Positions 1 through 5,635 of a DNA stretch of 11,523 nucleotides are shown here, piece after piece. How positions within the stretch are numbered: the first letter of the stretch is position 1; every line of letters starts with the position of its first letter. Source of the DNA: Akkermansiaceae bacterium (GTDB lineage: Bacteria; Verrucomicrobiota; Verrucomicrobiia; Verrucomicrobiales; Akkermansiaceae); contig JAQGPE010000350.1 in assembly GCA_028293225.1 (NCBI GenBank), forward strand, positions 1 to 11,523. The letters run 5' to 3'. The notes beneath the pieces are model-generated. The model was given only the letters and a program-made list of their open reading frames with translations, was not told the DNA's origin and did not search any database. The translations under genes were made by a program, and so were the position numbers.

Positions 1-1
1 T

Positions 2-2467
2 TTGAAATTCTTTGAGAGCCACCCGGTCAACCCTGCCATCCTCCTCCAAACCACTCCTCAGGATCTAGGCCGAATAGCAAAATATATTTACCGGCGGGTT
101 GGCGGCGCAAAATGCCCGCCGATGCCGGAACCACCCCTGGATGCTCTTGTTGCGTGGCATCGAGACTATCGCGCGGCACTCAATGCGTTCATGTTCGCGA
201 CCACGAGCAGCCTTGCGAATTTGCAGAAAGCTGATTGGCAACTTCCCTTGTCGCGGGCGTCCGATTGGGTTCGTAAAGAGTGGCTGAACAAACTCGATGG
301 TCCTGAACTCGAAAATGCCATCTGTCTCGCGGTGCTCGGTGCTCAAGAGCTGGAGATTCTTGTTCAAGACGAAGCCCTCCCATATCCCGGAAGAATCGGG
401 AAACTTTTCGAGCTCGGTCTCGTCGCTCAGACAGAACGTGGCCAGCTCAGACAACACCGCCAATTTGGCCTGCGCGAGGCCGGATGGGGACGGCTCATCC
501 TCGCCGCGTTGAAGACGCCCGCTGATGAGGAGGGGATACTTTTCGCTACCGCCTCCAGACATTTGCAGACATTCATTGTTTTGAACTCAAAGCTGCAGCG
601 CGACCATTCTTTCGACCGGCTGAAACGTCTTTGGGCATCCTTGGCCGCAAGTGCGGATCGGATGATCACACAATTGTTCGATTCTCCTTTGTTATACATT
701 TCAACCTTTCTCCGGCTGGCGAAGTCAGGCGAACAATCTGAATTAGGAGATCTTTTTTGGCAGGCCATCGAAAGGCAGCCCCACAAGCTCGTCGTCGCCG
801 TGTGGGCATCTCAGTTGGATCAAGTGGGTTCGTTTCTCGGCGTAGCCAGGGCACAGGGGCGAGACACCGCCCCGTTATGGCAGGCCATCGAAAGCCAGCC
901 CGACAGACTCGCCGCCGCCGTGTCGGCATCTCAGTTGGATCAAGTGGGTTCGTTTCTCGGCGTGGCCAGGGCACAGGGGCGAGACACCGCCCCGTTGTGG
1001 CAGGTCATCGAAAGCCAGTCCGACAAGCTCGCCGCCGCCGTGTGGGCATCTCAGTTGGATCAAGCCGGTTCGTTTCTCGGTGTGGCCAGGATACAGGGGC
1101 GCGACACCGCGACATTGTGGCAGGTCATCGAAAGCCAGCCTGACAAGCTCGCCGCCGCCGCGTGGGCGACACCGTTGGAAAAGCTTGGTTTCTTCCTCGA
1201 AGTGGCCAGGACGCAGGGGCGCGACACCGCGCCGTTGTGGCAGGCCATCGAAAACCAGCCCGGCAAACTCGCCGCCGCCGTGTGGGCGACACCGTTGGAG
1301 AAGGTTGGTTTCTTCCTCGAAGTGGCCAGAGCACAGGGTCGCGACACTGAACATCTATGGCATGAATTTGAGAGCAGTCCCGGGGATCTCGCATTACGAA
1401 TCTGGGCAAACCCTCTCGGTCACGTTGGCTCGTTTTTAAAAATAGCAAAAAGCTTTGGGCGAAGTAGCACAACGCTGCATGAAGTCCTGAGACAAGATCC
1501 CGATCGCTTGGCGGCAATGGGTGCCATCGCAAAATTTGGCGATTTAGTAGGATTTCAGCACTCAGTGCCATCGGAACTACTGGCCATTGTGCTTCGCGAT
1601 ATTCGACCAGGAAACTGGGATGAAACACCACAAACTCTAGGATTGGTCGGTGCCACTTGGCTTGCCTGGGAATGCGGGAAAGCCGGCCGTGAAGATCTTC
1701 AGTCTGATCTCATCACGCTGCTTCTTCGCAGAAAAAACTGGAGAGACTTCCCGACACAGAGCGGAGGCTTCTCACAAGTTGCCTGGATGCTTGGTGGGAA
1801 TGTTCCGGTCGGCGCGATCGGATTGAAGGACCAGTTCACCGAGGCAGTTTGCACAGCCGATTGGCTCCGCATCGCTTATCGCGATAGTAAATGTGGCGCC
1901 TTGGCTTCGGGATTGCGGCAGTGGGCGCTGTCCCAGTCGATGGAGCAATGCCGTTGCTTCCATCATAAAGGGTTGGGCGGGCGCATTAACAAGGAACTGA
2001 TAAGGATCGAAACTGCAGATCCGAAAGAGCAATCGCAGATCATTCAACTCATTGGATGTGCGGTGCTTTCCGGGTGGGCGGTCAGCCGGCGATATCTTGC
2101 AGGCATCAGTCCCGAAACGGTTGCCAGGCTACCGTTTGAAATTCAAGGCCATCGAAGTGAATCTCTCAAGGTGGAAGACAATCAGCTTCAACTTTGGCTC
2201 GGTTTGCGGGTTTTTGTTTCACTCACCCGCCAGAGGCTCCCCCTATCGCTCGACATCATCGAGGAAACATTGGAGCTGTGGCGGTCAAATCTCATGGAGA
2301 CCGCTTCGAATCCATTATCTGCCGCACACCGCCTTAACCAAAGCATGGTCGCGTGGTTGGAGACATGCATTCGCGCGAAACCTCCCTCGCTTCTCCCATC
2401 GAACGAGCCGCTGTGGACTCTCACAGGCTTCCCTTTCCATTTAGACCTGCCAAGACGCACCGTGTAG
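2..2467 (+). CDS. C-terminal part of a large STAND-like protein with tandem alpha-helical repeats (5' partial)
   Basis: The reading frame is open to the left edge, so the true start is probably upstream. The TTG at base 2 has no room for a ribosome binding site and is unlikely to be the start. The 821 visible residues are almost all helical. Residues about 95-170 resemble the winged-helix segment that follows the NTPase core in STAND proteins (a GKLFELGLVAQTERG stretch, then RQHRQFGLREAGWGRL). Residues about 214-535 are 40-residue helix-pair repeats, and the rest is a less regular solenoid. No Walker A or B motif is visible, so any ATPase domain must lie upstream. In STAND proteins such repeats usually sense a ligand or partner, and many bacterial members act in phage defence. 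An HsdR relic follows immediately, which fits a defence island. Base composition looks less GC-rich than the genes to the right. The STAND assignment is inference. An unrelated repeat protein is the main alternative. Confidence 0.6.
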   Translation: MKFFESHPVNPAILLQTTPQDLGRIAKYIYRRVGGAKCPPMPEPPLDALVAWHRDYRAALNAFMFATTSSLANLQKADWQLPLSRASDWVRKEWLNKLDGPELENAICLAVLGAQELEILVQDEALPYPGRIGKLFELGLVAQTERGQLRQHRQFGLREAGWGRLILAALKTPADEEGILFATASRHLQTFIVLNSKLQRDHSFDRLKRLWASLAASADRMITQLFDSPLLYISTFLRLAKSGEQSELGDLFWQAIERQPHKLVVAVWASQLDQVGSFLGVARAQGRDTAPLWQAIESQPDRLAAAVSASQLDQVGSFLGVARAQGRDTAPLWQVIESQSDKLAAAVWASQLDQAGSFLGVARIQGRDTATLWQVIESQPDKLAAAAWATPLEKLGFFLEVARTQGRDTAPLWQAIENQPGKLAAAVWATPLEKVGFFLEVARAQGRDTEHLWHEFESSPGDLALRIWANPLGHVGSFLKIAKSFGRSSTTLHEVLRQDPDRLAAMGAIAKFGDLVGFQHSVPSELLAIVLRDIRPGNWDETPQTLGLVGATWLAWECGKAGREDLQSDLITLLLRRKNWRDFPTQSGGFSQVAWMLGGNVPVGAIGLKDQFTEAVCTADWLRIAYRDSKCGALASGLRQWALSQSMEQCRCFHHKGLGGRINKELIRIETADPKEQSQIIQLIGCAVLSGWAVSRRYLAGISPETVARLPFEIQGHRSESLKVEDNQLQLWLGLRVFVSLTRQRLPLSLDIIEETLELWRSNLMETASNPLSAAHRLNQSMVAWLETCIRAKPPSLLPSNEPLWTLTGFPFHLDLPRRTV
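641..1480 (+). repeat. Tandem 120-bp (40-residue) coding repeats, five near-identical core copies
   Basis: Core units start at 761, 881, 1001, 1121 and 1241, exactly 120 bp apart, each beginning with a CAGGNCATCGAAANNCAG-type stretch. Diverged units flank them at 641-760 and 1361-1480, and a further very diverged one begins near 1481. Each unit encodes two helices: one like LWQAIESQPDKLAAAVWA and one like QLDQVGSFLGVARAQGRD. The first three core units share ASQLDQ and GSFLG. The last two share ATPLEK and GFFLE, so two subtypes are present. The length is a multiple of three, so gain or loss of units keeps the reading frame. Confidence 0.93.
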
Positions 2468-2473
2468 CCAATT

Positions 2474-2664
2474 GGAAACACGAAATCGATCTACTACGAG
2501 AGCCGTATTTCCAAGTTCAGCCTGAACGTCGCCGCCTACCCGAAAATCGGTGAGGAGTTCAAGGAGATCACCGAAGGCAAAGAACTGACGAAGAAGGAAA
2601 AGCTCCAGACCAGGTAGCCAGCACTGGCAAGGCGAAGCATTTCGAAAAGCGGGTGGAAGCCATT
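2474..2664 (+). pseudogene. hsdR: Relic of a type I restriction endonuclease subunit R (hsdR), internal fragment
   Basis: Right after the stop of the upstream gene, in the same frame, about 47 codons read TKSIYYESRISKF, then PKIGEEFKEITEGKEL, then KKEKLQTR before a TAG at 2615-2617. This matches, from my memory of the family, the helicase-region segment of HsdR that runs YYESRLAKL, P-x-I-D-E-E-F-E-E-V-T-E, E-K-L-K-S-K-W-A. In another frame from 2638, HFEKRVEAI matches the HFEKRLEAM segment that normally follows some 20 residues later in HsdR. The order is conserved, but with a stop, a frameshift and missing residues. The nuclease domain, the first helicase motifs and the C-terminal part are absent, so the fragment cannot be functional. 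No hsdM or hsdS is visible. Confidence 0.72.
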
Positions 2665-2720
2665 GGAATACCTGTCCCTCGATCAAAGCCGCGTCGCTTT
2701 TCAAAGCTACTGACGACCTC

Positions 2721-3158
2721 TCAATCAAACACCGCACAAGGATTCATCTCCGCCGGCGAATACCACAAAATCCCCTGCTGCTCCAGGCGCTCCTTCATGA
2801 GCCTCCAGATCCGGTGACACGAGCCACGCGGCCACTCCTCCGCCAGGCGCCCCAACCCCTCCTCGACGAGCTTCCGATTCTCCCCCTCCACCAACACCCG
2901 GTGCTCCTCCAACGCCGCCGCCTTGGCCGCCTCCACCCGCTCGCGGAACACCGGCTCATCCTCGATCGGGTCATGCAGCGAGCCTCCCTGCTCGTGGCGC
3001 CTCTGCTCCCGGAAAGCGCGCAAGATCCGCTCACACCGCTCCGCGCTCTCCGCCTCTAGAAACGCCTTCGCCTTCATCACTCCTAACCCCGTCGCCAGGT
3101 GCAGATCCACCACCTGCTGCGCCCCTGGCGGGCCGCCTGACTCTTCTTTCGATTCCAT
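2721..3158 (-). CDS. Hypothetical soluble, charged protein (145 aa)
   Basis: I do not recognise a named family. From the ATG at 3158 the protein is 145 residues, with no signal peptide or membrane segment. The middle is rich in Glu, Arg and Ala and is probably helical or coiled-coil (roughly residues 30-110). The end is more distinctive: RGSCHRIWRLMKERLEQQG followed by ILWYSPAEMNPCAVFD, which looks like a conserved C-terminal motif of small Verrucomicrobial hypothetical proteins. The frame is also open upstream to a TTG at 3206, but those 16 residues are Arg/Ser-rich and look non-coding, so I prefer the ATG. A GTG two codons upstream is also possible. No clear Shine-Dalgarno is seen. It lies last in a row of three minus-strand genes, 69 bp after its neighbour. 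Confidence 0.6.
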   Translation of the reverse strand: MESKEESGGPPGAQQVVDLHLATGLGVMKAKAFLEAESAERCERILRAFREQRRHEQGGSLHDPIEDEPVFRERVEAAKAAALEEHRVLVEGENRKLVEEGLGRLAEEWPRGSCHRIWRLMKERLEQQGILWYSPAEMNPCAVFD

Positions 3159-3227
3159 CGTCACAATCCGGCTACAGCTTGAACTGACGCGCCGTGGCTT
3201 CCTCAAGCCCGGCTACTCGTCGGTCGG

Positions 3228-3728
3228 TTAGACCACGAACTTGAGATAAAGCCCCACCAGCGCCGCCGGAAAACACAACGCCGCCAGCACGATCGCCCGC
3301 ACCGCCCAGATCACCTGCGGCTTCTTCGGCTTCGCCGCCGTCGCCAGGATCCGCTTCGCCTCATCCTTGCCCACCGCCTCCTTCAGCATCGCTGGCGTTA
3401 GATCCCTGCCGCCGCCCCACAGCCGGATCAGCGTCGGCACCGACCAGATGAAGCCCCACGGGATCCCCCACCAGCCGAACAGCCCCGTCACCAGCGCCGC
3501 CCGCACCATCTCCCCCGTCGGCCAATTCCCCTCCGTCACCGTGTAGACCCCTTCGCCCATGTTCTTCCGCGAAGTCATGAACACCAGGGAGTAGACATAC
3601 GGCACCACATAGAACCTCTGCCCCTCGCGCACCGCCGCCACCAGCCGCGCCGCCTGCGGCGTCACCCTCTCCTCATGAATCTGCGGCGGCGCATACGGAT
3701 CGGTCGGAGCAGTGCGGAGAGCATCCAT
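3228..3728 (-). CDS. Hypothetical membrane protein with TDPYAPP N-terminus (166 aa)
   Basis: The function is unknown. From the ATG at 3728 the protein begins MDALRTAPTDPYAPP, a short polar leader with an NPYxPP-like motif seen at the start of many small membrane proteins of this phylum. A soluble stretch includes EGQRFYVVPYVYSLVFMTSR. A hydrophobic segment around residues 83-105 (ALVTGLFGWWGIPWGFIWSV) and a second at the C-terminus (VIWAVRAIVLAALCFPAAL) are probable membrane spans. Between them lies a lysine-rich cytosolic-type loop with KDEAKRILATAAKPKKP. A GTG at 3743 is an alternative start five codons upstream. The upstream gene in the same direction has the same kind of leader, which suggests related membrane or stress-type functions. 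Stop is TAA. Confidence 0.62.
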   Translation of the reverse strand: MDALRTAPTDPYAPPQIHEERVTPQAARLVAAVREGQRFYVVPYVYSLVFMTSRKNMGEGVYTVTEGNWPTGEMVRAALVTGLFGWWGIPWGFIWSVPTLIRLWGGGRDLTPAMLKEAVGKDEAKRILATAAKPKKPQVIWAVRAIVLAALCFPAALVGLYLKFVV

Positions 3729-3873
3729 TTCCCCGCAGCACACAGATGCCGCCCCGACCGGTCAAGCTCCGGGAGGCCTCCTTGGGGTGGCCGACGGCAG
3801 GTTGGCATCGGCCAGGGTTCGCCCAGACAGCGGCCAATGACGCCGAACTTCATACTTTCGGGAAACTCGGATT

Positions 3874-4611
3874 CTACCTCTCCCCGCGGAAAGGCGCAGG
3901 GCTTTCTCGCCGCCCCGGGTGAACCCCGGGAACAACGGGCGGTGCGGGCCTCCTCACCTCTGCGAGCGGTGGCATTTCCTCCGGCAGCAGGTTCAGGAAG
4001 GCCGGGTGGCAGTTCCGCACGCGGAACCATCCGTCGCGATGGCCCACCGCAACGGGTCTCATCACCCACGCCTTGGAGAGCAGTAGGATCAAATGGAAGG
4101 TCCCCAGGGCTGCCAGGAACCCCGCGTTCGAGCCCCAAAGCTTACTTCCACCCGGATTCCACCGCTCCATGCCGGGAAACGTGGCGGCAGCCAACAACGG
4201 CGGCAAAACGGCCAATCGCAGCCAGACCTGCCGGCGGCCTTCGCGCACGACCGCCGGCGAGAAGGAGCAAAGAACGGCAGGATTTTTCGAAACCCATTTC
4301 TCCCCGCGGTTGATCAGAAACCCGATCGGCAGGATCCACAATGGCATCAGGATCGGAGCCGCCCGATGGGAGAGGAAGGCGTATCCCAGCGGCATGAACA
4401 TCAGCACCGGCCAGGACCACTCCGACATCCAGCGGATCCAGCGCGGCGCCCAGGTGAACGTCAGCCACTGCGGCGGATCCCAGCCCGCCGCCGCAGGCAC
4501 ACCGGTGACCAGGCAGACCTCCGGCAGCATCGCGCGATCCCGCACCATCAGGAACTCCCCCTCGCGATAAAAGCCCGAGCCGGGCGCACCCGCCGCGACC
4601 GGTGGCCGCAC
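3874..4611 (-). CDS. Hypothetical membrane protein, likely truncated at its N-terminus by an amber codon (245 aa readable)
   Basis: The longest uninterrupted frame starts at a GTG (4611), but it continues an older frame that began at the ATG at 4659 and is broken by a TAG. Residues 14-40 (FYREGEFLMVRDRAMLPEVC, then LVTGVPA) match the start of a conserved domain I recall as W-R-D-G-K-L-L-V-V-R, A-x-L-P-D-R-C-V-x-C in Planctomycete and Verrucomicrobial membrane proteins of unknown function. Hydrophobic segments follow at about 65-100 (WPVLMFMPLGYAFLS, ILMPLWILPIGFLI), 130-147 and 165-180. The segment VGHRDGWFRVRNCHPAFLNL plus LPEEMP matches the usual end of that family. The last ~33 residues (proline- and arginine-rich) look like readthrough into a non-coding hairpin repeat. 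The GTG start has an AGGAGG sequence overlapping it, so true initiation is uncertain. ATG at 4548 is an alternative start. Confidence 0.6.
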   Translation of the reverse strand: MRPPVAAGAPGSGFYREGEFLMVRDRAMLPEVCLVTGVPAAAGWDPPQWLTFTWAPRWIRWMSEWSWPVLMFMPLGYAFLSHRAAPILMPLWILPIGFLINRGEKWVSKNPAVLCSFSPAVVREGRRQVWLRLAVLPPLLAAATFPGMERWNPGGSKLWGSNAGFLAALGTFHLILLLSKAWVMRPVAVGHRDGWFRVRNCHPAFLNLLPEEMPPLAEVRRPAPPVVPGVHPGRRESPAPFRGER

Positions 4612-4659
4612 CTCCTACGCCGGAGGCTGGTAGGGATTGAAGGAAGGTTCCGACGTCAT
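4612..4659 (-). pseudogene. Detached N-terminal leader of the membrane protein gene, ended by in-frame TAG
   Basis: From the ATG at 4659, fourteen codons read MTSEPSFNPYQPPA, then TAG at 4617-4615, then GAG GTG and on into the readable membrane-protein frame without a shift. The NPYQPP leader is the typical start of this protein type, and the neighbouring gene has TDPYAPP in the same place. The ATG is therefore the likely ancestral start, and the TAG a nonsense mutation, a sequencing error or a readthrough/restart site. TAG is one base from CAG or GAG. Confidence 0.65.
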
Positions 4660-4934
4660 GGCTGCCGCCCCGGACGGCGGAGAAAGTCCGCCCGTGCCTG
4701 CCCTCATCTATCCGATCCTCCCGGCGATTTCACCTGCGATCTTCGGGATGGATTTTACCCGGCCCTCGATCAAGCCGCCGGCGCCTATCAAAACGGCTGG
4801 TCATATGTTTTAGGGCCGATAGCCCGTCCTACTCGACCCGCCCCACCCCCCTCCAAAGGCCCAACCGCCCGACCCCATACAAGCCTGGGCTGACGCAGCT
4901 CTGAAGGAGCAAGGAGGCCCAAGGCCACCCACCT

Positions 4935-5016
4935 CGCGATGAAATCGCGCACAACGGTCGCCTGTCGATCGCCCTCGGCACGCGGGACGCACCCCTTCCG
5001 TCCTCCCCGCCCCCAG
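4935..5016. repeat. Hairpin repeat element, copy 1
   Basis: A perfect inverted repeat CGCGAT-GAA-ATCGCG (4935-4949) is followed by the block that begins CGCACAACGGTCGCC (4948-5016, 69 bp). The block recurs at 5143-5210 at roughly 84 percent identity by eye, with one single-base indel. Both blocks end in CCGTCCTCCCC plus a CCCCAG tail. The strand of origin is unknown. Confidence 0.72.
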
Positions 5017-5103
5017 CTGTCGCCTTCAAGCAACACGAGCATCCACCTCTCCCCGCCGCGCCGGCTCATCCATCTCCCGTCCTGCAGGGACGATTCATAA
5101 AAG

Positions 5104-5210
5104 CCCAGGGTGAAACCCTGGGAAAAACCCCGTGCGAAAGCACGCACAACGGTCGCCCGCCGACCGCCCCCGGCCCGCGGGACGCGCCGTTCCGTCCTCC
5201 CCGGCCCCAG
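5104..5210. repeat. Hairpin repeat element, copy 2, with two hairpins
   Basis: A first hairpin CCCAGGG-TGAAA-CCCTGGG (5104-5122) is followed by a second, CGTGC-GAAA-GCACG (5131-5144), and then the conserved block (5143-5210) shared with copy 1. The second hairpin sits where copy 1 has CGCGAT-GAA-ATCGCG. The stem bases differ but remain paired, and GAAA-type loops are kept when read on the plus strand. This pattern suggests selection on a folded RNA or on a DNA palindrome, as in REP-type elements. Confidence 0.72.
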
Positions 5211-5253
5211 CGCACTCCCCAAGTCACCGGACTCGCTCCTCCCGCCATCCAAA

Positions 5254-5480
5254 AATCCGTCAAATCCGTGCAATCCGTGGTCGTCCCTCGTCTCACCCGT
5301 ACAAGCTGGCCCATTCCCCTCCCCCCAACCTCTGCGATCTTCGCGCCCTCCGCGTTTCACCCTCTTCCCTCCCCCCATCAGCGCCTTCAGCGAAATCCGC
5401 GGTTCGTCCCTCCGAACCCGCCCAAAACCCCACCCACCCCCTTCAAAATCCATAAAGCCGGCAATCCGTTGAATCCGTGA
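5254..5480. repeat. Clustered short-period (9-bp) repeats, four sets
   Basis: Four separate sets share a 9-bp step. AATCCGT occurs at 5254, 5263 and 5272. A CTNYGCGNN series spans 5330-5356. AGCGAAATCCGCGGTTCG lies at 5389-5406. AATCCGT occurs again at 5463 and 5472 and is followed by GAAGCC. All point the same way and are separated by unique C-rich spacers. On the minus strand they read as the ACGGATTNN and GCGAANN strings that I recognise as common intergenic repeats in Planctomycetes and Verrucomicrobia. That is a memory-based statement, not a search result. Confidence 0.75.
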
Positions 5481-5527
5481 AGCCCAAAGCCCGAATCTCG
5501 CCCCTGAAGCCGTCTCACCCTCCATCC

Positions 5528-5557
5528 CATTCGCGTCCATTCGCGTCCATTCGCGGT
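5528..5557. repeat. Three tandem copies of CATTCGCGTC (10-bp period)
   Basis: CATTCGCGTC occurs at 5528 and 5538, and a third copy ending GGT starts at 5548. It is followed by TAA. Read on the minus strand this is a CGCGAATGGA triplet repeat, close behind the rpsA terminator. It belongs with the 9-bp repeat sets to the left but has a 10-bp step. Confidence 0.88.
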
Positions 5558-5574
5558 TAAACCTCCCCCCAAAC

Positions 5575-5606
5575 AAAAAGAAGCCGGGGATCTCTCCCCG
5601 GCTTCT
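5575..5606 (-). terminator. Rho-independent terminator of rpsA
   Basis: On the minus strand a 12-bp perfect stem (AGAAGCCGGGGA paired with TCCCCGGCTTCT) with a GAGA loop is followed directly by five T residues. It begins about 29 bases after the rpsA stop codon. The opposite strand has no comparable T run, so it acts in one direction. Confidence 0.93.
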
Positions 5607-5635
5607 TGTGATTCTTAACGGGCTGTCCGTAAGGA

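Larger units (their letters stand above)
4660..5573. other. Intergenic repeat-rich region without a convincing gene
   Basis: About 900 bp between the membrane protein cluster and the rpsA terminator. Reading frames here are long only because the DNA is GC-rich. Their translations are low-complexity and repetitive, and one minus-strand frame runs out of phase into rpsA. The plus strand is strongly C-rich with runs such as CCCCTCCCCCC, so the minus strand is purine-rich. Contents are two hairpin repeat copies, five short-period repeat clusters and unique pyrimidine-rich spacers. I found no tRNA and no confident promoter. A TAAAAT hexamer on the minus strand near 4755 has no matching -35 box at normal spacing. 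Confidence 0.7.

Noticed and set aside
757..1439. Repetitive open frames in other phases of the tandem repeat
   Set aside because: A repeat length divisible by three keeps all phases open. Only the long plus frame continues through the unique flanks.
3771..3780. GGAGGCCTCC palindrome as a regulatory site
   Set aside because: It is a single 10-bp palindrome in GC-rich DNA with no second copy nearby, so chance is likely.
3675..4893. Overlapping plus-strand open frames of 212, 165 and 266 codons
   Set aside because: They are Pro/Arg-rich shadows opposite membrane protein genes that have clear hydrophobic segments and conserved-looking motifs.
5254..5557. CRISPR array
   Set aside because: The repeats are 7-10 bp with no spacers of 25-40 bp, the sets differ from each other, and no cas genes are present.
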